Origin: Pseudomonas fluorescens
Lineage (GTDB): Bacteria > Pseudomonadota > Gammaproteobacteria > Pseudomonadales > Pseudomonadaceae
NCBI RefSeq assembly: GCF_902497875.1
Contig: NZ_CABVHY010000013.1
Coordinates: forward strand, 1 to 64,000
Reading direction: 5' to 3'
DNA length: 64,000 bases
Part shown: positions 20,044 to 29,564 of the stretch, in pieces
Numbering within the stretch: the stretch's first letter is position 1
How the letters are laid out: each line of letters opens with the position of its first letter
Translations under genes and position numbers: made by a program
The notes under the pieces: model-generated
The model's database searches: none
Told to the model about the DNA's origin: nothing
What the model saw: the letters and a program-made list of their open reading frames with translations, nothing else

Positions 20044-21342
20044 ATGCTCCGACCCTTGCGCTTCGCTGCCCTTGTTGGCGGCCTTATTCTGAGTGCGTCC
20101 GCACTGGCAGTGGATATCGACGCCGCCAGTTATGGCTACCCGGTGACCAATCCGTTCGAGGCAACGATTGCTACCACGCCACCGGAATTGCGACCAGAAC
20201 TGCCGGCCGACGAGGACATCGACCAGGCGGATTACAGCCTGACATTGCGTCCGGAGCGTGAATTCACTTTGCCCGACAACTTTTGGGCGGTGAAAAAGCT
20301 TACCTACCGCATGGCCAAACAGGACCATCCGGCACCGCTGATTTTCCTGATCGCCGGCACGGGTGCGCCTTATCACAGCAGCATCAACGAATACCTGAAA
20401 AAGCTCTATTACAAAGCCGGCTATCACGTGGTGCAGCTGTCGTCGCCCACCAGCTTCGACTTCATGACCGCCGCTTCACGCTTTGCGACCCCAGGGGTGA
20501 CCCAGGAAGATGCCGAGGATTTGTACCGAGTCATGCAGGCCGTGCGTGCGCAAAACCCGAAACTGCCGATCACCGATTTCTACCTCACCGGTTACAGCCT
20601 GGGCGCACTGGACGCGGCGTTTGTCAGCAAACTGGACGAGACCCGGCGCAGCTTCAACTTCAAGAAAGTCTTGTTGCTCAATCCGCCGGTCAACCTCTAC
20701 ACCTCGATCACCAACCTCGACAAGCTTGTGCAAACGGAGGTCAAGGGCATCAACAACAGCACCACGTTTTATGAACTGGTGCTGAACAAGCTGACCCGCT
20801 ATTTCCAGCAAAAAGGTTATATCGATCTCAACGACGCCCTGCTCTACGACTTCCAACAGTCCAAGCAGCACCTGACCAACGAACAAATGGCCATGCTGAT
20901 CGGTACTTCATTCCGCTTCTCGGCGGCCGACATCGCCTTTACCTCGGACCTGATCAACCGCCGCGGCCTGATCACCCCGCCCAAATACCCGATCACCGAA
21001 GGCACCAGCCTCACACCGTTTCTCAAACGTGCGTTGCAATGCGACTTCGACTGCTACCTCACCGAGCAGGTGATCCCGATGTGGCGCGCCCGTACCGACG
21101 GCGGCAGCGTGCTGCAACTGATCGACCAGGTGAGCCTCTACGCGCTCAAGGATTATCTGCACGACAGCCCGAAAATAGCCGTGATGCACAACGCCGACGA
21201 CGTGATCCTCGGCCCGGGTGACCTCGGTTTCCTGCGTAAAACCTTCGGCGATCGTCTGACCGTCTACCCTCACGGCGGCCATTGCGGCAACCTCAACTAC
21301 CGCGTCAACAGCGACGCCATGCTGGAGTTCTTCCGTGGATAA
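20044..21342 (+). CDS. Exported alpha/beta-hydrolase-fold protein coupled to mlaA
   Basis: 432 residues from MLRPLRFAALVGG (ATG preceded by AAGGGATTCAGTC). Signal peptide to about residue 22 (ILSASALA-V). Hydrolase-fold features: FLIAGTGAPYHSS (oxyanion region, 101-113), nucleophile elbow LTGYSLGALDA (Ser185), a late acid in HNADDVILG (Asp385 or Asp386) and a final histidine in YPHGGHCGN (His410/His413). The stop overlaps the start of mlaA by 8 bp, so the two are translationally coupled. An envelope-lipid or ester-hydrolysing role is inferred from that coupling; substrate unknown. Confidence 0.75.
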   Translation: MLRPLRFAALVGGLILSASALAVDIDAASYGYPVTNPFEATIATTPPELRPELPADEDIDQADYSLTLRPEREFTLPDNFWAVKKLTYRMAKQDHPAPLIFLIAGTGAPYHSSINEYLKKLYYKAGYHVVQLSSPTSFDFMTAASRFATPGVTQEDAEDLYRVMQAVRAQNPKLPITDFYLTGYSLGALDAAFVSKLDETRRSFNFKKVLLLNPPVNLYTSITNLDKLVQTEVKGINNSTTFYELVLNKLTRYFQQKGYIDLNDALLYDFQQSKQHLTNEQMAMLIGTSFRFSAADIAFTSDLINRRGLITPPKYPITEGTSLTPFLKRALQCDFDCYLTEQVIPMWRARTDGGSVLQLIDQVSLYALKDYLHDSPKIAVMHNADDVILGPGDLGFLRKTFGDRLTVYPHGGHCGNLNYRVNSDAMLEFFRG

Positions 21343-22123
21343 ACCTCTCCTGCTTATCGCTGCGTTGCTCTGCGCAGGCTATGCCAATGCCGACAACAGC
21401 AAGGCCAATACACCCAGCGTGGTCGAACAGGACGGCTTCACCCTCCCGCTCTCCAGGCTCAAGTTCAACCCCGGCCTGGACCAGCGCGAATTCGAACGCT
21501 CGACATTAAACGCGTTGAATGTCTTTGACCCGCTGGAGTCGTGGAACCGTCGGGTCTACCACTTCAACTATCGCTTCGATCAGTGGGTGTTCCTGCCAGT
21601 GGTCAACGGTTATCAATACATCACCCCGACCTTTCTGCGCACCGGCGTGAGCAACTTCTTCAACAACCTCGGCGATGTGCCCAACCTGCTCAACAGCCTG
21701 TTTCAGCTCAAGGGCAAGCGCTCGATGGAAACCACCGGTCGATTGTTGCTCAACACCACCATCGGCATCGCCGGCCTGTGGGACCCGGCAACCATGATGG
21801 GCTTGCCGCGCCAGAACGAAGACTTCGGCCAGACCCTGGGCTTCTATGGCGTACCGGGAGGGGCCTACGTTGTCCTGCCGATCCTCGGCCCGTCGAACCT
21901 GCGCGATACCGGCGGCCTGGTGTTCGACTTCGCGGCGGAAGCGCAGATCAACTTCCTCAACGTCGCCGAAGTCAGCGGGAACCACCCGGAGCTCCTGCTC
22001 CTGCGCGGCATCGACAAGCGCTACCAGACCAGCTTCCGCTACGGCCAGCTGAACTCGCCATTCGAGTACGAAAAGGTGCGTTACGTCTACACCGAGGCGC
22101 GCAAGTTGCAGATTGCCGAATAA
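21335..22123 (+). CDS. mlaA: MlaA/VacJ-family outer membrane lipid asymmetry protein
   Basis: 262 residues. MlaA removes mislocalised phospholipids from the outer leaflet of the outer membrane and hands them to the periplasmic Mla pathway. Family signatures visible: DPLESWNRRVYHFNYRFD (about 65-82), FLRTGVSNFFNNLGDVPNLLN, ETTGRLLLNTTIGIAGLWDPA, ETLG-like DFGQTLGFYGVPGG and YVVLPILGPSNLRD. The N-terminus is a signal peptide ending AGYANA-D; the cysteine in LLCAG does not fit a good lipobox, so lipidation is uncertain. The rest of the mla operon is not here. A strong terminator follows. Confidence 0.93.
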   Translation: MDKPLLLIAALLCAGYANADNSKANTPSVVEQDGFTLPLSRLKFNPGLDQREFERSTLNALNVFDPLESWNRRVYHFNYRFDQWVFLPVVNGYQYITPTFLRTGVSNFFNNLGDVPNLLNSLFQLKGKRSMETTGRLLLNTTIGIAGLWDPATMMGLPRQNEDFGQTLGFYGVPGGAYVVLPILGPSNLRDTGGLVFDFAAEAQINFLNVAEVSGNHPELLLLRGIDKRYQTSFRYGQLNSPFEYEKVRYVYTEARKLQIAE

Positions 22124-22141
22124 CGCACACTGCGGCTAACG

Positions 22142-22176
22142 AAAAAGGCCATTCGATCAGATCGAATGGCCTTTTT
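22142..22176 (+). terminator. mlaA terminator
   Basis: 16-bp perfect stem starting AAAAAGGCCATTCGAT with a 3-nt loop and its complement ending CCTTTTT then CTTTG. Symmetric A/T flanks make it usable from both strands. Confidence 0.9.
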
Positions 22177-22197
22177 CTTTGTTGCTTTGCAGCCCCC

Positions 22198-22321
22198 CGA
22201 AAAGATCGCAGGCTACGCCAGCTCCTACGCCGACCAGGTACACCCGTGAAATTGCAGATTCACGCGATTCTGTAGGAGCTGCCGCAGGTTCGGGCCGCGT
22301 TCGGACGATCTTTTGATCTTT
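22198..22321. repeat. REPIN, GATCTTTTGATC type
   Basis: AAAAGATCGCAGGCTACGCC and AGCTCCTAC on the left face GTAGGAGCTGCCGCAGGTTC and GATCTTTTGATC on the right, about 60 bp apart, between mlaA and the convergent DUF808 gene. Confidence 0.85.
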
Positions 22322-23248
22322 TCAGGCCTTCGCCATCCGCCAGACCTTGCTGAACGCCATCACACCCACCAACACCACCGCCCCGGCGATAATCCCGGCG
22401 ACTGCATTGAGCAACGTCGGCATGATCAGCGAAAAGCCGCCCACCAGTTCCGCGGTGCTCTGGGTAACACGCTCGATCCAGTGATGAACCGCTGGCACAC
22501 CATGGGTGAGAATCCCCCCACCGACCAGGAACATCGCCGCGGTGCCAATCACCGCGAGGCCTTTCATCATGTACGGCGCCGTGCGCAAAATGACGCCGCC
22601 GATGCTTTTGGCCATCTGCCCGGGCTTTTGGGTCAGCCACAACCCGAGGTCGTCGAGTTTGACGATACCGGCTACCAGGCCATAGACACCGACGGTCATG
22701 ACGATGGCAATGCCCGACAGCACGAGGACCTGCTGCATCAGCGGCGCATCGGCCACGGTGCCGAGGGTAATGGCGATGATTTCTGCCGAAAGGATGAAGT
22801 CAGTGCGCACCGCGCCCTTGATCTTGTCTTTCTCGAAGGCCACCAGATCGACTGCGGGATTGGCCACGGCCTCGATCAACTCAGCGTGCTCAGCCTGATC
22901 TTCGGCCTTGCTGTGGAGGAACTTGTGCGCGAGTTTCTCGAAACCTTCGAAACACAGGTAAGCCCCACCGAGCATCAACAGTGGAGTCACCAGCCATGGC
23001 ACGAAGGCACTGATGGCCAATGCGGCAGGAACCAGGATCAACTTGTTGATGAACGAGCCTTTGGCAACCGCCCAGACCACCGGTATTTCACGTTCTGCGC
23101 GCACGCCCGAGACCTGCTGGGCATTGAGCGCCAGATCGTCGCCGAGCACCCCGGCGGTCTTCTTCGCGGCCATTTTGGTCATCAAGGAGACGTCATCGAG
23201 CACCGCGGCAATATCATCGATCAACAGCAGCAAACTGCTTCCGGCCAT
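22322..23248 (-). CDS. DUF808 (YedI-like) inner membrane protein
   Basis: 308 residues. Starts [21 protein letters not shown], the DUF808 signature, with the Lys-rich [20 protein letters not shown] stretch next. About seven hydrophobic segments follow, including [17 protein letters not shown] between two of them. Function unknown in the literature I know; sometimes described as a putative transporter. Its 3' end runs directly into a REPIN with no clear terminator of its own. Confidence 0.9.
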   Translation of the reverse strand: MAGSSLLLLIDDIAAVLDDVSLMTKMAAKKTAGVLGDDLALNAQQVSGVRAEREIPVVWAVAKGSFINKLILVPAALAISAFVPWLVTPLLMLGGAYLCFEGFEKLAHKFLHSKAEDQAEHAELIEAVANPAVDLVAFEKDKIKGAVRTDFILSAEIIAITLGTVADAPLMQQVLVLSGIAIVMTVGVYGLVAGIVKLDDLGLWLTQKPGQMAKSIGGVILRTAPYMMKGLAVIGTAAMFLVGGGILTHGVPAVHHWIERVTQSTAELVGGFSLIMPTLLNAVAGIIAGAVVLVGVMAFSKVWRMAKA

Positions 23249-23382
23249 GGGTCAGGCTTCCTTTGCTAATAAATTTTGACGAGCATAGCGCGACCCAAGG
23301 CGCTGTGGGGCTTTCTTGAGCCTCGCGCAAAGCCGGTGCTACCATGCGCAACCGCCAGAACAGGCAAGGAATCACCTGGTTT

Positions 23383-23988
23383 ATGAGCACCATCCGCGAG
23401 CGCAACAAAGAACTGATCCTGCGTGCAGCCAGCGAAGAGTTCGCCGACAAGGGCTTCGCCGCGACCAAAACCAGCGACATCGCGGCCAAGGCGGGGCTGC
23501 CCAAGCCCAACGTCTACTACTACTTCAAGTCCAAGGAAAACCTCTACCGCGAGGTACTGGAAAGCATCATCGAACCGATCCTGCAGGCCTCGACCCCGTT
23601 CAACGCCGAGGGCATACCCAGCGAAGTGCTGAGCGGCTATATCCGCTCAAAAATCCGCATCTCCCGCGACCTGCCGTTCGCCTCCAAGGTGTTCGCCAGT
23701 GAAATCATGCATGGCGCGCCACACCTGAGCCCCGATCAGGTCGAACAACTCAACGCCCAGGCCAGGCACAACATCGACTGCATCCAGACCTGGATCGACC
23801 GCGGCCTGATCGCCCCGCTCGACCCCAACCACCTGATGTTCAGCATCTGGGCCGCCACCCAGACCTACGCCGATTTCGACTGGCAAATATCAGTCGTCAC
23901 CGGCAAGGCCAAGCTCGATGAAGCGGATTATGAAGCAGCGGCGCAGACCATCATTCGGTTGGTGCTCAAGGGGTGCGAGCTGGACTGA
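23383..23988 (+). CDS. TetR-family regulator, RutR-like
   Basis: 201 residues from MSTIRERNKELILRAA; an ATG 13 codons upstream is possible but the family aligns from here. The N-terminal helix-turn-helix covers about residues 10-55 (FADKGFAATKTSDIAAKAGL then PKPNVYYYFKSKENLYREV). The C-terminal ligand domain resembles RutR/YcdC (SKVFASEIMHGAPHL, HLMFSIWAATQTYADFDWQ). RutR responds to pyrimidines and purine-degradation state. It lies about 1.5 kb from gcl, in the position where P. aeruginosa has PA1504 near its gcl operon, so control of glyoxylate or purine catabolism is a reasonable guess. Confidence 0.88.
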   Translation: MSTIRERNKELILRAASEEFADKGFAATKTSDIAAKAGLPKPNVYYYFKSKENLYREVLESIIEPILQASTPFNAEGIPSEVLSGYIRSKIRISRDLPFASKVFASEIMHGAPHLSPDQVEQLNAQARHNIDCIQTWIDRGLIAPLDPNHLMFSIWAATQTYADFDWQISVVTGKAKLDEADYEAAAQTIIRLVLKGCELD

Positions 23989-24003
23989 TGGACCGCGGCG
24001 CCC

Positions 24004-24095
24004 ACTTCGCGAGCAGGCCCACACATGATCTTCGGCGAACACAAATCCCGTGAACACTAGAGAGCAAATGTGGGAGCGAGCTTGCTCGCGAATGG
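24004..24095. repeat. REPIN, one arm degenerate
   Basis: Left arm CTTCGCGAGCAGGCCCACAC has lost part of its stem; right arm TGTGGGAGCGAGCTTGCTCG is intact. Sits at the 3' side of the broken RAYT gene. Confidence 0.7.
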
Positions 24096-24113
24096 GGGCA
24101 ACTCGGATTTCTA

Positions 24114-24583
24114 TCAGATCCAAATAGCATCCCACAGCGGATAGTAGCCAGGACGCTCGACCAATCCCGCGCGCAATGGGTTTGCTACGACGTACCTGGC
24201 CAGCTTTACCAGATCCTCCTCCCACCGTAGCGCTCGGTCGTGATAGCCAGGCTGCCAAAGACTGCCCTTGCGCCCAGAGGACATGTTCACCGCTCGCGTA
24301 CTCAATGACTTGGTTTTTTGCATCAGTTCGCCCAACGATCCGTGCTCCAACTCGATCAACCAGTGAAAGTGATCGGGCATGACCACCCAGGCCAATGAGT
24401 TCGCCCAACCCTGATCCTGTGCACTTCGAAATTGGTCAACGACCAATCTGCCCAAGACAAAATCCTCAAAAACCGGTTCTCGGTCGAGGGTATTGGTGGT
24501 CAGTAGGTAAATGCGGTTTGGCTCGGCATAGCGGCCAATGCGCAGGCGATACGCAGGCGATGCGAAGCAGGTAAATCAGGCAT
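24114..24583 (-). pseudogene. REP-associated tyrosine transposase (RAYT), frameshifted by an 11-bp tandem duplication
   Basis: Y1/HUH transposase family. From the ATG at 24583 (preceded by AAAGG) translation reads MPDLPASHRLR and then shifts and stops. The correct continuation (RLRIGRYAEPNRIYLLTTNT... to the stop at 24114) lies in another frame. The cause is visible: CGCAGGCGATA (24541-24551) and CGCAGGCGATG (24552-24562) are adjacent near-copies, and removing one 11-bp unit restores MPDLPASHRLRIGRYAEP. The catalytic parts are otherwise intact: the HUH motif in VVMPDHFHWL and the tyrosine in QPGYHDRALRWEED. REP pairs flank the gene on both sides, as is usual for RAYTs. Confidence 0.85.
24541..24562. 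repeat. 11-bp tandem duplication inactivating the RAYT
   Basis: CGCAGGCGATA followed directly by CGCAGGCGATG. Ten of eleven bases match. Eleven is not a multiple of three, so the duplication shifts the frame about 10 codons after the start. Confidence 0.9.
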
Positions 24584-24679
24584 TCCTTTGCCTCTTTCAC
24601 ATGATGAATTCATGGAAAGGCTAGACCTGTAAATGACGGACGGTGGGGCAGAATTTTAGTCTGGATGTGTCCAGTAGAT

Positions 24680-24778
24680 AGCTATCGCGAGCAAGCTCGC
24701 TCCCACAGGGATCGATTGTGTTCACATATTTTGTGTCCACCATCAGTCCAATGTGGGAGCGAGCTCGCTCGCGATAGC
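24680..24778. repeat. REPIN, canonical major type
   Basis: GCTATCGCGAGCAAGCTCGC plus TCCCACAGGG on the left, ATGTGGGAGCGAGCTCGCTC plus GCGATAGC on the right, about 40 bp apart. It lies upstream of the RAYT pseudogene. Confidence 0.9.
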
Positions 24779-24798
24779 GGTGGATCAATCAACACCCA

Positions 24799-25239
24799 TC
24801 AAGCACTCACCCCCGCATCCGCCCGCAACCCCTGCGCCTCGATGGCGCTGATCGCGCATTGTTCGTCGATGTCCGAGGTGTCGCCGCTGATGCCGATGGC
24901 GCCGATCACCACACCCTCCTGATCCCGAATCAACACCCCGCCCGGCGCCGGCACCACGCTGCCCTGCCCCAGACTATTGAGCGCGGCGATAAACGCCGGC
25001 CGCTGTTGCGCGTCCAGCGCCAGTAATCGCGACCCCTTGCCCAGGGCAATCGCGCCCCAGGCTTTGCCGATGGCGATCTGCGGCCGTAGCAGGCTCGCGC
25101 CGTCTTCACGCTGCAAGCTCAGCAGATGCCCGCCGGCATCGAGTACCGCAATGGTCAGCGGTGCCGCGGCGATCTTGCGCCCCGCGACTAGGGCTCGACC
25201 GGTCAGGCTGACTGCGACTTTCAAGGTTAAAGCGCTCAT
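24799..25239 (-). CDS. GlcG/HbpS family heme-binding-type protein (DUF336)
   Basis: 146 residues. Family features: an N-terminal helix, PLTIAVLDAGGHLLSLQRED (about 27-46), ASLLRPQIAIGKAWGAIALG, and the C-terminal GGVLIRDQEGVVIGAIGISG. GlcG-like proteins are commonly encoded beside glycolate and glyoxylate genes; a biochemical role is not established, although the relative HbpS binds heme. It is transcribed divergently from gcl across a 266-bp region that carries two TTGTATACAA palindromes, suggesting shared control. Confidence 0.88.
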   Translation of the reverse strand: MSALTLKVAVSLTGRALVAGRKIAAAPLTIAVLDAGGHLLSLQREDGASLLRPQIAIGKAWGAIALGKGSRLLALDAQQRPAFIAALNSLGQGSVVPAPGGVLIRDQEGVVIGAIGISGDTSDIDEQCAISAIEAQGLRADAGVSA

Positions 25240-25330
25240 GGGTGCCGTCCTTATTTTGTTATGGAAGAAGCCTGTGGACTTCGGCGAGGCGAAATCCGAT
25301 ACAACAAATAGAACACAATGAGTTATTTTT

Positions 25331-25340
25331 TTGTATACAA
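25331..25340. promoter_or_regulatory. TTGTATACAA palindrome 1 (candidate operator)
   Basis: Perfect 10-bp palindrome in the divergent region between the GlcG-like gene and gcl. An identical copy lies 139 bp further on at 25470. Such sites resemble those of FadR-type GntR regulators; binding protein not identified. Confidence 0.5.
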
Positions 25341-25425
25341 TAATTATCTAAAATCGGCTCGTGCGACGAAAAGTCACAGCACTTCCGGCTTCTGACGAAA
25401 TGAAACAGCCGCTTGATAAAATGGA

Positions 25426-25455
25426 TTGACCTGCGCCGTCCGCCGTGAATACACT
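25426..25455 (+). promoter_or_regulatory. Candidate sigma-70 promoter of gcl
   Basis: TTGACC (25426-25431), 18-bp spacer, TACACT (25450-25455). A start near 25462 would put palindrome 2 at about +8 to +18, a classic repressor position, and give a leader of about 45 nt. Confidence 0.55.
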
Positions 25456-25469
25456 CTGCGCAAAGCCAC

Positions 25470-25479
25470 TTGTATACAA
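25470..25479. promoter_or_regulatory. TTGTATACAA palindrome 2 (candidate gcl operator)
   Basis: Second perfect copy, just downstream of the predicted gcl promoter and 27 bp before the gcl start codon. Confidence 0.55.
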
Positions 25480-25505
25480 TTACAAAACGTAAGAGGCACA
25501 AAACC

Positions 25506-27281
<1,776 letters not shown>

Positions 27282-27290
27282 TCGTCCCTC

Positions 27291-27380
27291 TGTGGGAGCG
27301 AGCTTGCTCGCGATGAGGCCGGTACATTCAACATCTTTGTTGTCTGGCACACCGCTTTCGCGAGCAAGCTCGCTCCCACA
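27291..27380. repeat. REPIN between gcl and hyi
   Basis: TGTGGGAGCGAGCTTGCTCG on the left and CGAGCAAGCTCGCTCCCACA on the right, exact reverse complements, occupying nearly the whole 129-bp gap. Confidence 0.92.
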
Positions 27381-27410
27381 GCAGGCCTCACACATTTACA
27401 GGAGACCACC

Positions 27411-28193
27411 ATGCCGCGTTTCGCCGCCAACCTGTCCATGCTGTTTACCGAGCAGGATTTTCTTGCCCGCTTCGAAGCTGCCGCCAAGGCCGGCTTCAGT
27501 GGTGTCGAATACCTGTTTCCTTATGACTTCAACTCCGCTGAGATCAAGGCCCAGCTCGATGCCCACGGCCTGACCCAAGTACTGTTCAACCTGCCGGCCG
27601 GTGACTGGGCCAAGGGTGAGCGCGGTATCGCCTGCCTGCCGGATCGGGTCGAAGAATTCCGCGCCGGTGTCGATCTGGCGATCGCTTACGCGAAAGTGCT
27701 GGGCAACACGCAGGTCAATTGCCTGGCCGGCATCCGCCCCCAAGGCGTCGACGATGCCACCGTGGAAAAGACCTTAGTCGCCAACCTCAAGTACGCCGCC
27801 GACAAGCTGCAAGCGGTGGGCATCAAGCTGGTGATGGAAGCGATCAACACCCGCGACATCCCGGGCTTCTACCTGAACAACACCGCCCAGGCCCTGTCGA
27901 TTCGCGAGCAGGTGGGCAGCAGCAACCTGTTCCTGCAATACGACATCTACCACATGCAAATCATGGAGGGCGACCTGGCCCGGACCATGGCCGACCATCT
28001 GGACGAGATCAATCACATCCAGCTCGCCGACAACCCGGGGCGCAACGAACCGGGCACTGGCGAGATCAACTATCGCTTCCTGTTCGCCCACCTGGACCGC
28101 ATCGGTTACCAGGGCTGGGTCGGCTGTGAATACAAGCCGCTGACCACCACCGAAGCCGGGTTGGGCTGGCTGAAAACCCATAACGCGATTTGA
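27411..28193 (+). CDS. hyi: Hydroxypyruvate isomerase
   Basis: 260 residues, xylose-isomerase-like TIM barrel. Interconverts hydroxypyruvate and tartronate semialdehyde, feeding the glycerate pathway. Family signatures: MPRFAANLSMLFTE at the N-terminus, GFSGVEYLFPYDF (about 25-37), NLPAGDWAKGERGIACLP, metal-ligand glutamate in LVMEAINTRDIPGF (about Glu143), YDIYHMQIMEGD with the next ligands, and IQLADNPGRNEPGTGEINY. ATG is preceded by AGGAGACCACC. Part of the gcl operon although separated by REPINs on both sides. Confidence 0.96.
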   Translation: MPRFAANLSMLFTEQDFLARFEAAAKAGFSGVEYLFPYDFNSAEIKAQLDAHGLTQVLFNLPAGDWAKGERGIACLPDRVEEFRAGVDLAIAYAKVLGNTQVNCLAGIRPQGVDDATVEKTLVANLKYAADKLQAVGIKLVMEAINTRDIPGFYLNNTAQALSIREQVGSSNLFLQYDIYHMQIMEGDLARTMADHLDEINHIQLADNPGRNEPGTGEINYRFLFAHLDRIGYQGWVGCEYKPLTTTEAGLGWLKTHNAI

Positions 28194-28208
28194 CTGAGAC
28201 TGGGCTTT

Positions 28209-28342
28209 TGTGGCGAGGGAGCTTGCTCCCGCTCGGCTGCGAAGCAGTCGTAAAACCTGTGTATGCGCACCGCCTGACACACCGAGATGGCAGGTTTTAG
28301 GGCCGCTGCGCGCCCCAGCGGGAGCAAGCTCCCTCGCCACAG
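28209..28342. repeat. REPIN (TGTGGCGAGGGAGC type) between hyi and glxR
   Basis: TGTGGCGAGGGAGCTTGCTC on the left and GAGCAAGCTCCCTCGCCACA on the right. The longer interior holds GGCTGCGAAGCAGTCG and GGTTTTAGGGCCGCTGCGCG, recurring at 36700-36834, 46515-46648 and 61581-61725. Confidence 0.9.
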
Positions 28343-28399
28343 GTATATGCCCGTCCAATACCACATTGTTTAGCTACATAACAAAAAGAGGATTTTCTC

Positions 28400-29290
28400 A
28401 TGGCTAAAATCGGATTTATCGGCACCGGCATCATGGGCCACCCAATGGCGTTGAACCTGCAGAATGCCGGTCACAGCCTGTTCCTGTCGGCGCACCACGA
28501 CGCCGCGCCTGCCGACCTGATCGCCGGTGGCGCGATCGCTCTGGCGAGCCCGAAAGAAGTCGCCCAGGAAGCCGAGTTCATCATCGTCATGGTCCCGGAT
28601 ACCCCGCAGGTCGAAGACGTGCTGTTCCGCGCCGACGGCGTGGCTGCCGGTGTCGGCAAAGGCAAAGTCGTGATCGACATGAGCTCGATCTCGCCGACCG
28701 CGACCAAAACCTTCGCTACGAAGATCAACGAAAAAGGCGCGCAATACCTCGACGCCCCGGTGTCCGGCGGTGAAGTCGGCGCCAAGGCCGCGACCCTGAG
28801 CATCATGGTCGGTGGCGATAACACTGCCTTCGAACGAGTCCTGCCGCTGTTCCAGAGCATGGGCAAGAACATCACCCTGGTCGGCGGTAACGGCGACGGT
28901 CAAACCGCCAAAGTGGCGAACCAGATCATCGTCGCGCTGAACATCCAGGCCGTCGCTGAAGCCCTGCTGTTCGCTTCGAAAAACGGTGCCGATCCGGCCA
29001 AGGTGCGTGAAGCGCTGATGGGTGGTTTCGCTTCGTCGAAGATCCTCGAGGTTCACGGCGAGCGCATGATCAAAGGCACCTTCGATCCAGGTTTCCGCAT
29101 CAGCCTGCACCAGAAGGACTTGAACCTGGCCCTGGCCGGCGCGCGCGAGCTGGGCATCAACCTGCCCAATACCGCCAATACCCAACAAGTGTTCAGCACC
29201 TGCGCGGCCATCGGTGGCAGCAACTGGGATCACTCGGCGCTGATCAAAGGCCTGGAGCACATGGCGAATTTCTCGATTCGCGATAAATAA
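28400..29290 (+). CDS. glxR: Tartronate semialdehyde reductase (2-hydroxy-3-oxopropionate reductase)
   Basis: 296 residues, beta-hydroxyacid dehydrogenase family. Reduces tartronate semialdehyde to D-glycerate with NAD(P)H. The dinucleotide-binding motif GFIGTGIMGHPMALNL is at residues 5-20, the substrate-binding DAPVSGGEVGA around 118-128, and the catalytic lysine in GDGQTAKVANQ (about Lys171). The C-terminal helical domain contains KDLNLALAGARELG. Third step of the gcl operon. Confidence 0.97.
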   Translation: MAKIGFIGTGIMGHPMALNLQNAGHSLFLSAHHDAAPADLIAGGAIALASPKEVAQEAEFIIVMVPDTPQVEDVLFRADGVAAGVGKGKVVIDMSSISPTATKTFATKINEKGAQYLDAPVSGGEVGAKAATLSIMVGGDNTAFERVLPLFQSMGKNITLVGGNGDGQTAKVANQIIVALNIQAVAEALLFASKNGADPAKVREALMGGFASSKILEVHGERMIKGTFDPGFRISLHQKDLNLALAGARELGINLPNTANTQQVFSTCAAIGGSNWDHSALIKGLEHMANFSIRDK

Positions 29291-29338
29291 GGCCGCTACC
29301 TGTAGTTGGCCCGCCCCCCCCCTGTAGGAGCGAGCTTG

Positions 29339-29486
29339 TGTGGCGAGGGGGCTTGTCGGAACGCCGCATCGCCCCGTTGGGGTGCGAAGCGCCCCTGAAG
29401 CCAGTCACCGCAATCTTGCATTAGAAATGCAGTGACCGGTTTTGCGATTGCTTCGCAATCGAACGGGGGCAAGCCCCCTCGCCACA
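29339..29486. repeat. REPIN (TGTGGCGAGGGGGC type) between glxR and ttuD
   Basis: TGTGGCGAGGGGGCTTG on the left and CAAGCCCCCTCGCCACA on the right, with an interior of about 110 bp holding CATCGCCCCGTTGGGGTGCG and GCGATTGCTTCGCAATCG hairpins. A single right-facing REP fragment (CCTGTAGGAGCGAGC) precedes it. Confidence 0.85.
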
Positions 29487-29564
29487 ACAAGCCAGCTCCC
29501 ACATTGGACCGAGTTTGCCCACAAGCTGTCGCCCTACCCAATAACAAGAATTCCGGAGCCCGCC

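Noticed and set aside
24004..24778. CRISPR-like array suggested by several similar short repeats around the RAYT
   Set aside because: Repeats are inverted REP pairs with internal palindromes and unequal spacing; there are no uniform spacers and no cas genes.
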